64,000 bases of DNA. Origin: CALJDF01 sp038121105 (lineage in GTDB: Bacteria > Pseudomonadota > Alphaproteobacteria > SHVP01). Under the pieces are notes generated by a model. That model worked only from the letters and a program-made list of their open reading frames with translations, had not been told where the DNA came from and ran no database searches. The position numbers were made by a program, and so were the translations under genes. Location of the stretch: the NCBI GenBank assembly GCA_038121105.1, contig JAYONB010000007.1, positions 62,001 to 126,000 of the forward strand. The letters run 5' to 3'. Numbering within the stretch: the first letter of the stretch is position 1; every line of letters begins with the position of its first letter. Shown here one piece after another: positions 51,046 through 59,863 of the stretch.

Positions 51046-51615
51046 ATGATGGATGACGGAGCCTATCTCGCCGGACAGTTGCTGGTCGCCATGCCGGGCA
51101 TGTCCGATCCCCGGTTCGACCGCTCGGTCATTTATATGTGCGCCCATTCCGACGACGGCGCGCTCGGCTTGGTGGTCAACCAGTTGGTCGATCACATCGA
51201 TTTTCCCGACCTGCTGGAGCAGCTGAATATCGATACCGACGCCCCGGCGCGCCAGATCCGCGTCCATTTCGGCGGGCCGGTCGAGACCGGCCGCGGCTTC
51301 GTTCTCCATTCCGCCGACTACACCCAGGACAGCACGCTTCGGGTCAACGAGCAGGTCGGCCTTACCGCTTCGGTCGGCATCCTCGAAGCGATCGCGCAGG
51401 GTAGCCCGACGCCACGCCATAGCCTGCTGGCGCTGGGTTATGCCGGTTGGGGGCCGGGACAATTGGACGACGAGGTCCAGGCCAACGCCTGGCTGCAAGT
51501 GCCGGCCAACGAGGCGATCATTTTTGACGATGATATCGACACAAAGTGGGACCGCGCCGTCGGCTCGCTTGGGATCGATGTTTCGTTCCTATCCGGCGAT
51601 GCCGGGCACGCCTGA
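51046..51615 (+). CDS. YqgE/AlgH-family protein
   Basis: The 189-residue protein matches the UPF0301 family: GQLLVAMPGMSDPRFDRSVIYMCAHSDDGALGLVVNQ at the start and HFGGPVETGRGFVLHS later, with ALGYAGWGPGQLDDE near the end. Its molecular function is not established; in some species it affects alginate or is linked to the RNase HI/Holliday resolvase YqgF region. Here it has its own promoter candidate and faces the GNAT gene with 2 bases between stops. Confidence 0.9.
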   Translation: MMDDGAYLAGQLLVAMPGMSDPRFDRSVIYMCAHSDDGALGLVVNQLVDHIDFPDLLEQLNIDTDAPARQIRVHFGGPVETGRGFVLHSADYTQDSTLRVNEQVGLTASVGILEAIAQGSPTPRHSLLALGYAGWGPGQLDDEVQANAWLQVPANEAIIFDDDIDTKWDRAVGSLGIDVSFLSGDAGHA

Positions 51616-51617
51616 CC

Positions 51618-52244
51618 TCAGACGGTTTTGACCAACCGCGGCTTGGCGGGCCGGTCCCGCCATGGATCGGTCGAGACGATGGCAAACAGCATGTGGTCCT
51701 GCCACACGCCATTGATGCAAAGGTATTCGCGCGCGAGCCCCTCTTCGCGAAAGCCGCACTTCTTCAGCACGCCTTGGCTCGGCAGGTTGGTCGGAATGCA
51801 TGCCGCTTCCAGCCGGTGCAGGCGCAGACCTTCAAACACGAAACGCACGATCACCCGCAAGGCATCCGCCATATAGCCTTGCCGCGCATAAGGCTTGCCG
51901 ATCCAATAGCCGACCGAGGTCGATTGCGTGACGCCACGGCGAATCTGGCTCAGCGTGATCCCACCCAAGATTCGATCGTCTTCTTTGCTGAAGATGAAGA
52001 AAGCAATCCCTTGATCTTCGCGCACCTCGCGGGCGTAGCGCCGCAAGCGTCGCCGGAAAGCGGCCCGGGTCAGCGCGTCGGCCGACCACGTCGGCTCCCA
52101 CGGTTCGAGAAAGGTGCGCGATTCCTGGCGCACGCTGGCCCAGCCCACATAGTCCGAAAGCTGCGGCATCCGCAGATAGACGCGGTCACCAACCAGTTCG
52201 GGCGGGGCCGATCCGGACGTGAAGTTGCGTAGGAGTGCGCTCAT
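51618..52244 (-). CDS. GNAT-family N-acetyltransferase, RimJ/RimL-like
   Basis: A 208-residue acetyltransferase with the RimJ/RimL layout: DRVYLRMPQLSDYVGWA for the first strand, FSKEDDRILGGITLSQI, the acetyl-CoA-binding stretch SVGYWIGKPYARQGYMADAL, and AACIPTNLPSQGVLKKCGFREEGL near the end. It probably acetylates the N-terminal amine of a protein, as in ribosomal-protein modification. It is the last gene of the thrC-M16-GNAT group; its ATG lies 8 bases after the M16 stop. Confidence 0.9.
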   Translation of the reverse strand: MSALLRNFTSGSAPPELVGDRVYLRMPQLSDYVGWASVRQESRTFLEPWEPTWSADALTRAAFRRRLRRYAREVREDQGIAFFIFSKEDDRILGGITLSQIRRGVTQSTSVGYWIGKPYARQGYMADALRVIVRFVFEGLRLHRLEAACIPTNLPSQGVLKKCGFREEGLAREYLCINGVWQDHMLFAIVSTDPWRDRPAKPRLVKTV

Positions 52245-52252
52245 GGTTCCGC

Positions 52253-53521
52253 CTAGTTCAGGGCGAACCTTGCCGCAAATGCGTCGTAGTCTTCAAGTTG
52301 ACCGGCTGGGCCCATCGCCGCCACGGTCGGTTTGGCGCCCGCAAACGTCCGGGCGGCAAAGCGTTTCAGGCCTTCGGCATCCACCTCGTCGATCCGGGCG
52401 ATGACCTCTTCGGTGGACAGCAGACGATCGAACAACAGCGTTTGGCGCGCGAATTGTTCGCACCGCGCCGAGGAACTTTCCAGCGACATCATCAGAGCGG
52501 CCTTCAATTGGGTCCGCGCCCGCGCAACCTCTGCCTCCGGCAGATCCTCGAAGGTCTTGTGAATCTCGTCGACCATCGCCGGCACCAATTCGCCGACTTC
52601 CTCTTCGCCGGTCCCCGCATAGATCCCGAACATCCCCCCGTCGACGTAGGACGCCGTGAACGAATAAATCGAATAACACAGCCCGCGGTTCTCGCGAACT
52701 TCTTGAAACAGCCGTGACGACATTCCGCCGCCCAGCAGCATCGAATAGACCTGCGCGGTGTAATAATCGGGATCGTCGTAGGCCACGCTGTCGAAGCCCG
52801 CAACGAAGTGAACCTGCTCCAGATCACGCACTTGGCGGAAATGACCGCCTCGGTAACGCGCGGTCTCGATCAAATTGGGTCCTTCGGTCGGCAAATCGCC
52901 CAAGTGCTCGTTGGCAAGCGCGACCAGCGCGTCGTGATCGACCCGCCCCGCCGCCGCCAGCACCATGCGTCCGGCATAATACTGTTCACCCATGTAGCGC
53001 TGCAGGTCGTCGCGGTGAAAGCCCGATACGCCCTCCGGGGTGCCGAGGATCGCGCGCCCGATCGCCTGGTCGGGATAGGCCGCTTCCTGAAAATGATCGA
53101 AGATGATGTCGTCCGGCGTGTCGTTGGCCTGGCCGATCTCCTGGATCACGACCGATTTCTCGCGCTCAAGCTCTTCGGGATCGAACACCGAATGCTGCAG
53201 CAGATCGCCGATGATATCGACGGCCAGCGGCACGTCGTCTTCCAGCACCCGCGCAAAAAACGCGGTCTGCTCGCGCGAGGTATAGGCGTTGAGATGCCCA
53301 CCGACCGCTTCGATCTCCTCGGCGATGGCACGGGCGTTGCGCCGCTTGGTGCCCTTAAAGGCCATATGCTCGATCAAGTGCGAAATGCCGTTCAACTCCG
53401 GCTCCTCGTTGCGGGCGCCGGCATCGACCCAGACGCCGACAGACGAGGTGGCGAGGTGCGGCGAATCTTCGCTAACCACGCGCAGGCCGTTTTTCAGCCG
53501 TGTGATCCGGGGATGCGTCAT
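52253..53521 (-). CDS. M16-family zinc peptidase
   Basis: Related to the mitochondrial processing peptidase beta subunit. The 422-residue protein has the inverted zinc motif HLIEHMAFKGT (His48, Glu51, His52), a third ligand Glu in VVIQEIGQANDTPDD, and a Gly-rich stretch YSMLLGGGMSSRLFQEVREN. Most alphaproteobacteria place it directly after thrC, as here, where 2 bases separate it from the thrC stop. Its physiological substrate is unclear. Confidence 0.94.
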   Translation of the reverse strand: MTHPRITRLKNGLRVVSEDSPHLATSSVGVWVDAGARNEEPELNGISHLIEHMAFKGTKRRNARAIAEEIEAVGGHLNAYTSREQTAFFARVLEDDVPLAVDIIGDLLQHSVFDPEELEREKSVVIQEIGQANDTPDDIIFDHFQEAAYPDQAIGRAILGTPEGVSGFHRDDLQRYMGEQYYAGRMVLAAAGRVDHDALVALANEHLGDLPTEGPNLIETARYRGGHFRQVRDLEQVHFVAGFDSVAYDDPDYYTAQVYSMLLGGGMSSRLFQEVRENRGLCYSIYSFTASYVDGGMFGIYAGTGEEEVGELVPAMVDEIHKTFEDLPEAEVARARTQLKAALMMSLESSSARCEQFARQTLLFDRLLSTEEVIARIDEVDAEGLKRFAARTFAGAKPTVAAMGPAGQLEDYDAFAARFALN

Positions 53522-53523
53522 CC

Positions 53524-54918
53524 CTAAGCGGCTCGCGCCCGGTCGGCGATCACCGCCTGCACGGTCGCCAGATCGTTGGTTACGACATCAAACCGCTCTT
53601 TGCGCGTCGTCAGATCCGCCAATCGCTCCGGCAAAGGCGGGCGCACCCCGGTCGCCTTTTCGACAGCGTCGGGAAACTTCGCCGGATGCGCCGTTGCCAA
53701 ATGCACCAACGGCACACCGACCGGTCGATCATTGCGCCCCGCGCCGATCCCGACCGCGGTATGCGGGTCGACCAACACCCCGGTGCGTCGCCACTCCTCG
53801 GCGATCACCGCAAGGGTCCCGGGCTCATCCACGGTGCCGGCGCGAAACAAACCACGCGCCTGGGCCAACACGTTCTCGCTCACCGAAAAACGCCCGGTGC
53901 TCTTGAGGTCGCGCATCAGGCCGGCGACGGCGGCGCCGTCGCGGCCCATGAGATCGAACAGCAATCGCTCGAAGTTGCTGGAAACCTGGATATCCATGCT
54001 GGGGCTGGCGGTCGGCATAACGTCATGCACTTGGTAATCGCCGTTTGCCATGAACCGCGCCAGGATATCGTTGCGATTGGTGGCGATGCACAGCGAGGCC
54101 ACCGGCAACCCCATTTGCGCGGCGACATAGCCCGCGAAGATATCGCCGAAGTTGCCGGTCGGCACCGAGAACGCCACCGGCCGTTGCGGCGCGCCCAGCG
54201 CCAGGGCGGCATGAAAATAGTAGACCACCTGGGCCATGATCCGCGTCCAGTTGATCGAGTTGACGGCCGCCAGCCTGTGCCGGTCGCGGAACGCGGCATC
54301 GTCGAACATGCCCTTCACCAGCGCCTGGCAATCGTCGAACGTGCCCTCAACCGCAAGGCAATGCACATTCGATGACGGCACCGTCGTCATTTGCCGGCGC
54401 TGAATTTCCGAGACCCGGCCATGCGGATACAGAATGAAGATATCCAGCGCATCGCGATCGCGGCAGGCTTCGATCGCCGCCGACCCTGTGTCGCCCGACG
54501 TCGCGCCCACGATCGTCACCCGCGAATTGTCGCGTTGCAGCAAGTGGTCGAACAACGGCCCGAGCAACTGCAACGCGCAGTCTTTGAACGCCAGCGTCGG
54601 CCCGTGAAACAACTCCAACACCCATTCGTCGGGCCCGGATTGGCGCAGCGGGGTGACCGCGCGATGCTCGAAATGGCCATAAGCATCGACAACCAGCCGC
54701 TTGAAATCCTGCGGCGCAATGGTGTTCGCGACGAACGGCGTCATCACCGCCACGGCCAAGTCGGCATAGGACAACCCGGCCATTGCCGCGATTTGGTCTG
54801 CGCTGAATACCGGCCACTCGGCGGGCACATAAAGGCCCCCGTCACGGGCCAGCCCCGCCAGCGTGACCTCGTCCAATTCGAGCGCCGGCGCATCGCCGCG
54901 TGTACTCACAAATTTCAG
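53524..54918 (-). CDS. thrC: threonine synthase, possible CTG start
   Basis: PLP enzyme converting O-phosphohomoserine to threonine. The 464-residue protein has VSTRGDAPALELDEVTLAGLARDGGLYVP at its start (positions about 3-31), the PLP Lys in GPTLAFKDCALQ, and TSGDTGSAAIEA. No ATG is near the conserved start. The CTG at 54918 lies where homologues have Met-Lys-(Phe/Tyr)-Val-Ser-Thr-Arg, with GGGAG 8 bases upstream; TTG 54933 and GTG 54927 lack a ribosome-binding site. Homoserine kinase (thrB) is also in the window. First gene of thrC-M16-GNAT. Confidence 0.93.
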   Translation of the reverse strand: MKFVSTRGDAPALELDEVTLAGLARDGGLYVPAEWPVFSADQIAAMAGLSYADLAVAVMTPFVANTIAPQDFKRLVVDAYGHFEHRAVTPLRQSGPDEWVLELFHGPTLAFKDCALQLLGPLFDHLLQRDNSRVTIVGATSGDTGSAAIEACRDRDALDIFILYPHGRVSEIQRRQMTTVPSSNVHCLAVEGTFDDCQALVKGMFDDAAFRDRHRLAAVNSINWTRIMAQVVYYFHAALALGAPQRPVAFSVPTGNFGDIFAGYVAAQMGLPVASLCIATNRNDILARFMANGDYQVHDVMPTASPSMDIQVSSNFERLLFDLMGRDGAAVAGLMRDLKSTGRFSVSENVLAQARGLFRAGTVDEPGTLAVIAEEWRRTGVLVDPHTAVGIGAGRNDRPVGVPLVHLATAHPAKFPDAVEKATGVRPPLPERLADLTTRKERFDVVTNDLATVQAVIADRARAA

Positions 54919-54998
54919 GGCCGTTACTCCCAACCAAAGACCGTCGCTAGGCGGCGCAGACTACCCAGCGGGTCCTATCCAGGCAACCGCGCGGGCCT

Positions 54999-55091
54999 GT
55001 GGATGGTTCTGTGTAGCAATCTGCAGAAACTTGGAAACCAACCGGTTTCTCTGTGGATAAATCGGCCGGTTTGAGGGCCGGATGGGGATAA
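54999..55091. promoter_or_regulatory. cluster of DnaA-box-like sites and an inverted repeat between thrC and dcd
   Basis: The divergent thrC-dcd gap contains TGTGGATGG (54999-55007), an exact box TGTGGATAA (55052-55060) and TGGGGATAA (55083-55091), all in the same orientation within 93 bases. An inverted repeat GAAACC-AACC-GGTTTC (55034-55049) lies just before the exact box. Spacing and orientation suggest binding of DnaA, or of a different regulator, at this control region. Confidence 0.45.
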
Positions 55092-55147
55092 ATCTGTGTC
55101 GTTGTGGGCTCTTGAGCGGTCTGCTACCAAAGCCCGGTGAGAGCATC

Positions 55148-56314
55148 ATGAGCGCGCAAACCGACGAACTTTTCCCCGACCAAAGCGCCCCGGCCGACGC
55201 GCCGGAGCGGCGCTATAACACAGGCATTCTCCCCTCCCAGGAAATTCACGCCCTGATCGACAGCGGCGCCCTGCGTGCCGATCCGCCGGTTCTCGCCGAA
55301 CAAGTCCAACCCGCCAGCCTGGATCTCCGCCTCGGGCCCGTCGCCTACCGCGTGCGCGCCAGTTTCCTGCCGGGCAAGAACCACACCGTCCAAAGCAAAG
55401 TCGCCGACCTCGGCACCCACGAAATCGACCTCACCAAAGACGCCGTTCTCGAACGCGGCGGGGTCTACATCGTGCCGTTGTTGGAATCGGTCAAATTGCG
55501 CAAGGGCCTGTCGGGCGTCGCCAACCCCAAAAGTTCGACCGGACGGCTCGACATCTTCACCCGATTGATCACGGACTACGCCACCGAGTTTGATCGCATC
55601 CCCGAGGGCTACACCGGGCCGCTCTACGTCGAGGTCTCGCCGAGCACCTTCAGCATCAAGGTCCGTCAGGGCTCGCGCCTCGTCCAAGCCCGCTTGCGGC
55701 GGGGTACGCCCAGCCCAAGCGCCGCCGCCACCCAACGCCTGCATGATCGCGTCGGGCTTCTGAGCGCGCCCGACGGCGAGGAGATTCCCGCCGACGCCAT
55801 CGATCGCGACGTCCCGGTTTCGGTCGATCTGCGCGGCCGCGACGGCGACGGCCTCGTCGGTTACAAGGCGCGCGCCCATACCGACCTTATCGATGTCGAC
55901 CGCGTCGGCGGCTATCCGGTGGCCGAGTTCTGGGAACCGGTCTACGCGCCCAAGGGCGCGCTGATCCTCGACCCCAACGCGTTCTACATCCTTGTCAGTC
56001 GCGAAGAGGTGCGCGTGCCGCCCGACCACGCCGCCGAGATGCTGCCCTTCAACCCGCTCAAGGGCGAGTTCCGGGTGCACTATGCCGGCTTCTTCGATCC
56101 GGGCTTCGGCTATTCGGACGACGACAGCGCCGGCTCGCGTGCCGTGCTCGAGGTGCGCTCGTTCGAGGTACCCTTCCTCCTCGAACACGGCCAAACGGTC
56201 GCACAATTGGTGTACGAACCCCTGACCCAGGTCCCCGACCGGGTCTACGGCCAAGGCATCGGCTCAAACTACCAGCGCCAAGGCCTCAAACTTTCCAAAC
56301 ACTTCTACGACTGA
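55148..56314 (+). CDS. dcd: double-domain dCTP deaminase
   Basis: Deaminates dCTP to dUTP to supply dTTP synthesis. The 388-residue protein is about twice the length of E. coli Dcd and fits the alphaproteobacterial family PF06559. The first half carries LAEQVQPASLDLRLGPVAYRVRA and ANPKSSTGRLDIFTRLITD, the second a repeat of the fold with NPLKGEFRVHYAGFFDPGFGY and VPFLLEHGQTVAQLVYE. ATG 55148 is used; upstream frame lacks homology. It is divergent from thrC, with the DnaA-box-like cluster between. Confidence 0.93.
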   Translation: MSAQTDELFPDQSAPADAPERRYNTGILPSQEIHALIDSGALRADPPVLAEQVQPASLDLRLGPVAYRVRASFLPGKNHTVQSKVADLGTHEIDLTKDAVLERGGVYIVPLLESVKLRKGLSGVANPKSSTGRLDIFTRLITDYATEFDRIPEGYTGPLYVEVSPSTFSIKVRQGSRLVQARLRRGTPSPSAAATQRLHDRVGLLSAPDGEEIPADAIDRDVPVSVDLRGRDGDGLVGYKARAHTDLIDVDRVGGYPVAEFWEPVYAPKGALILDPNAFYILVSREEVRVPPDHAAEMLPFNPLKGEFRVHYAGFFDPGFGYSDDDSAGSRAVLEVRSFEVPFLLEHGQTVAQLVYEPLTQVPDRVYGQGIGSNYQRQGLKLSKHFYD

Positions 56315-56323
56315 GCGATACCC

Positions 56324-57814
56324 CTAGGAGAGATACCGCGCTTCGATGTGCGCCCGAAAGGCGGCGACACCGAGCGGCGCCCCGGTCGCCTCTTCCAGCA
56401 AATCGTTGGTGCCCAGCAACGACCCTTTGCCATGCACATGGGTGCGCAGCCACGCCAGCAGCGGCGCAAAATCGCCCCGCCCAATCCCTTCGATGACCCC
56501 CGCTTCGGCATCGCGCGCCGCGCGGAACAACTGCGCCGCCGCAAGCGCGCCCAGCGTATAGGTCGGAAAATAACCGAAGTCGCCGCCGTACCAATGGATG
56601 TCCTGCATGCAGCCGTCTTTGTCGTCGGCCACCTCGATCCCCAATAGGCTGCGCATTCCCTCGCGCCAGGCGCCCGGCAAGTCGGCAACCGCGATGTCGC
56701 CCGCCACCATGGCGGTCTCCAAGTCGTAGCGCAGCAAGATGTGCGCGGGATACGTCACCTCGTCGGCCTCGACCCGGATCGGCGTGCGATCGACCTTGAG
56801 ATAGAGCCGCAACAGGTTATCGACCTCCCATGCCGGACCGGTGCCCTTGAACGTCTCGCGCATGATCGGCGCGGCGAACGCCACAAAGGCCGAACTGCGG
56901 CAGGCCTGCATTTCCATCAGCAGCGATTGCGATTCATGGATCGTCATGCCCCGCGCCATCCCCACCGGCTGCCAGCGCCATGCTTCGGGCAACCCGCGTT
57001 CGTACAGCGCATGGCCGGTCTCGTGAATGACGCCCATCAGCGATTCGGTAAACGCATCGTCCTTGTAGCGCGTGGTGATCCGCACGTCGTCCGGCACCCC
57101 GGCGGAAAACGGATGATGGCTGACATCCAGGCGGCCGAACTCGGTATCGAACCCGATCGCCGCCATGATGCGTTCGCCCAAGGCGCGTTGCGCCGCCACC
57201 GTGATACCGCCGGTCACCGGCAGCAGCGCCGGCCCTGCCGCCTGTCGCTCGATGACCCGATTGATGAGGTCGGGCAGAAAGCCGCGCAGCTCGGCAAAGA
57301 TGCCGTCGATCTCGGTCTGCCGCATCCCAGGGTCGTACGCATCGAGCAGGGCGTCGTAAGGCCCAAGGTCCAGCGCTGCGGCTTTCGCCTGCGCCTTTTC
57401 GCGCACCAACCTCACCACGGTTTCCAAGGCCTGCACCACGGCCGCGAAATCGTCGCGCCCGCGCGCCTCGCGCCAAATCATCTCGCACGCCGAGTTGGCG
57501 TGACTGAGGGCGGTGACCAATTCGCCCGGCAGCGCCGTCGCATGCCGCCACAGCCGCCGCATTTCCGCGAGGTTGGCCCGTTGCCAGACCGACAGCTCAC
57601 CCGCGCCCTCCGCCGCCGCACCCAACAGATCGGCCATCTCCGGCGCGGTCATCAGGTCGTGTTCCAGCAACGACAGCTCGGCAAGCTGGTCCGAGCGCGC
57701 CGTCGCCCCGCCCGGCGGCATCATCACCGCCCGGTCCCAATGCAACACCTGCTCCACGCCGCCCAACACGCCCAGCCGGCGAAAGCGCGCTTCCAAATCT
57801 TGATAAGCGTTCAT
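56324..57814 (-). CDS. M32-family carboxypeptidase
   Basis: Metallocarboxypeptidase of the Taq type that removes C-terminal residues from peptides. The 496-residue protein has LEARFRRLGVLGGVEQVLHWDRAVMMPPGGA at its N terminus, the zinc motif VIHETGHALYERG (HETGH at about residues 262-266), and GIEVADDKDGCMQDIHWYGGDFGYFPTYTLG at its C terminus, all conserved in the family. Two starts are close; ATG 57814 follows MRR. It lies downstream of surf1 on the same strand with a 46-base gap. Confidence 0.93.
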   Translation of the reverse strand: MNAYQDLEARFRRLGVLGGVEQVLHWDRAVMMPPGGATARSDQLAELSLLEHDLMTAPEMADLLGAAAEGAGELSVWQRANLAEMRRLWRHATALPGELVTALSHANSACEMIWREARGRDDFAAVVQALETVVRLVREKAQAKAAALDLGPYDALLDAYDPGMRQTEIDGIFAELRGFLPDLINRVIERQAAGPALLPVTGGITVAAQRALGERIMAAIGFDTEFGRLDVSHHPFSAGVPDDVRITTRYKDDAFTESLMGVIHETGHALYERGLPEAWRWQPVGMARGMTIHESQSLLMEMQACRSSAFVAFAAPIMRETFKGTGPAWEVDNLLRLYLKVDRTPIRVEADEVTYPAHILLRYDLETAMVAGDIAVADLPGAWREGMRSLLGIEVADDKDGCMQDIHWYGGDFGYFPTYTLGALAAAQLFRAARDAEAGVIEGIGRGDFAPLLAWLRTHVHGKGSLLGTNDLLEEATGAPLGVAAFRAHIEARYLS

Positions 57815-57860
57815 CCGACGCAACCTCTACGGCACGGGGCCGTAACCCGCCTAGGCCGCC

Positions 57861-58607
57861 CTAGGATTGCTGCTCGCGCATCCGCTTGCGGTTCCACGCG
57901 ACGTAAACCACCACCAACGTCAGGGCCAGCAGGTACCACGTAATCGCGTATTGCAGATGATCGTTGGGAATATCAAGCCGGGTTTGCCCGCCGATCGGAA
58001 AGCCGCCGGGGTTCGGCGTGGCATCGGCATCGATCACCACGGGCTGCAAATCGCGCCCGACCGCCGTGCCCATCGCCGCGTAGTCGACCGACAGCCAAAA
58101 ATTGGTCGCCGGATCGTTGTCCGGCGTAAAAGCGTTGCGCCCCGCCCCGGGGGTCACCAAGCCCACCACCGTCACGGGGCCGTCGATCTGTGCCTCGGGC
58201 CGGGCGGAGGGCGTACGCCGGTCGTCCGGCACCCACCCGCGATTGACCAGCACCACGGGCCCTTCGTCGCGCACGAGCGGCGTCAACACGTGCGAGCCGA
58301 CATTGCCGCGTTGCGAGCGCGCCGCGAGGAGGAGTTCCTTGTCGTGGAGAAACCGCCCGGTTAGCCTCACCGGGGCCCACATCGCGGCCTCTAGTTCGGC
58401 ATCTTCGGTGGGCAGCGCGATGGGCGGCGCCTCGAGGCGCGCGGTGCGCTCGGCGATCAGATCGGTTTTCCAATCGAGTCGCACCAATTGCCAGCTCCCC
58501 AGACCGACCAGAATGGCAAAGACGACGATCGCCCCGATCGTCGAGCCCAACGTCGGGCGAAACTCGTTCCAGGGGATGGGCGCACCTTGGGGTTCTTCGA
58601 AGCTCAT
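57861..58607 (-). CDS. SURF1-family cytochrome oxidase assembly protein
   Basis: Helps insert heme a into CtaD. The 248-residue protein has two membrane helices, near residues 26-43 and about 223-242, flanking a periplasmic domain. It has the SURF1 motifs LGSWQLVRLDWK and VLVNRGWVP, and a helix-flanking LQYAITWYLLALTLVVVYVAW. Its ATG overlaps the DUF983 stop (ATGA). It is the last gene of the oxidase cluster. Confidence 0.93.
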   Translation of the reverse strand: MSFEEPQGAPIPWNEFRPTLGSTIGAIVVFAILVGLGSWQLVRLDWKTDLIAERTARLEAPPIALPTEDAELEAAMWAPVRLTGRFLHDKELLLAARSQRGNVGSHVLTPLVRDEGPVVLVNRGWVPDDRRTPSARPEAQIDGPVTVVGLVTPGAGRNAFTPDNDPATNFWLSVDYAAMGTAVGRDLQPVVIDADATPNPGGFPIGGQTRLDIPNDHLQYAITWYLLALTLVVVYVAWNRKRMREQQS

Positions 58608-58969
58608 CGCAAATCCGGGCGTCGGGCATAGTTGATGGCATAGAACACCGCCTTAAGCGGCCTCAAGAGGCCGAGCGACAGCGCAAAGATGAGCGGAATC
58701 CAAAGCAAGGCATGCACCCAAAACGGGGGTTGGTAGGAAACTTCGACGATCAGCGCCGCGGCAACGACCAAGGCGCCCACGAACAACACGACGAAGACCG
58801 CCGGCCCGTCGCCGGTATCCCGCGCTTTCAGCTCCAACCCGCAATGCGTGCAGGTCTCGGCGACTTCCAGAAACCCGGCGAACAGCTTGCCCGCGCCGCA
58901 ACGCGGGCAACGGCTGGTCAGGCCGGCCTTGATCGGGGAGACGGGCGGCGCGTTGCCTTGGTCCGTCAT
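58604..58969 (-). CDS. DUF983-family membrane protein with zinc ribbon
   Basis: A 121-residue protein with an N-terminal CPRCGAGKLF and, about 16 residues later, CTHCGLEL, which make a likely metal-binding CxxC pair. Two hydrophobic helices (about 53-73 and 82-104) follow. DUF983 genes are almost always between ctaE and surf1 in alphaproteobacteria, as here, so an assembly or lipid-related function in oxidase biogenesis is inferred. Confidence 0.9.
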   Translation of the reverse strand: MTDQGNAPPVSPIKAGLTSRCPRCGAGKLFAGFLEVAETCTHCGLELKARDTGDGPAVFVVLFVGALVVAAALIVEVSYQPPFWVHALLWIPLIFALSLGLLRPLKAVFYAINYARRPDLR

Positions 58970-58984
58970 CCCCGTTGGGTCGAT

Positions 58985-59797
58985 CTAGCCGTGTACGACG
59001 CTGCCCGCGCCCCACCAGTAGATGGAGACGAACAGGAAGATCCATACCACGTCGACGAAGTGCCAGTACCAAGCGGCGGCTTCGAGACCGAAGTGCTGGT
59101 TCGGCTTGAAGTGCCCCTTATGGGCGCGGATCAGGCACACCAGGAGGAAGATCGTGCCGATGATCACGTGCGCGCCGTGGAAGCCGGTTGCCATGAAGAA
59201 GGTCGAACCGTAGATCCCGCCGGTGAACGAGAACGCCGCCTCGGCATACTCGATCCCTTGGATGATCGAGAATATGACGCCCAGAATCACGGTGATCAGC
59301 AGACCCAGCTTGAGCCCACGGTAATCGCCATGGCGCAACGCGTGATGCGCCCACGTGACCGTGGTCGAGGAGGTCAGCAGAATAATGGTGTTGAGGAACG
59401 GCAGATCCCACGGGTTGAAGGTGATGACGCCTTCCGGCGGCCACATGCCGCCCATCGCCTCGGTCGGGAACAGCGCCGCGTTGTAATAGGCCCAGAACCA
59501 CGCGACGAAGAACATCACCTCTGAGGCGATGAACAAAATCATGCCGTAGCGCAACCCAAGCTGCACGATCGCGCTGTGGTGCCCCTCGTGTTCGGCCTCG
59601 CGGGTCACGTCGCGCCACCACATCATCATGGTGTAGCCGGTCATGACGAGGCCGACGACGAAGACCCAGACCGTCACGTCCCGCATGAACATGACGAACC
59701 CTGCGGTCAACACAAGCGCACTAAGTGCACCGACGATCGGCCATGGGCTCGGATCGACGAGATGGTAGCTGTGTCCTTTTGCGTGTGCGTCGGCCAT
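58985..59797 (-). CDS. ctaE: cytochrome c oxidase subunit III
   Basis: Seven-helix subunit of the aa3-type oxidase, 270 residues. It has HLVDPSPWPIVGALSAL at the start, WWRDVTREAEHEGHH, FIASEVMFFVAWFWAYYN, and GFHGAHVIIGTIFL, all classic subunit III sequences. GGAGTAAGG lies just before ATG 59797. It is 66 bases downstream of ctaG. Confidence 0.97.
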   Translation of the reverse strand: MADAHAKGHSYHLVDPSPWPIVGALSALVLTAGFVMFMRDVTVWVFVVGLVMTGYTMMMWWRDVTREAEHEGHHSAIVQLGLRYGMILFIASEVMFFVAWFWAYYNAALFPTEAMGGMWPPEGVITFNPWDLPFLNTIILLTSSTTVTWAHHALRHGDYRGLKLGLLITVILGVIFSIIQGIEYAEAAFSFTGGIYGSTFFMATGFHGAHVIIGTIFLLVCLIRAHKGHFKPNQHFGLEAAAWYWHFVDVVWIFLFVSIYWWGAGSVVHG

Positions 59798-59863
59798 AAG
59801 CCTTACTCCTGTCTCAACCGTTACCGGTTAGTTCACGTCGTTCGTTTTGGTTTCATTGCCAGC

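Noticed and set aside
55081..55147. Extending dcd upstream to the start near 55082
   Set aside because: The extra residues have no homology to the family and would run over the DnaA-box-like cluster; ATG 55148 fits the family start.
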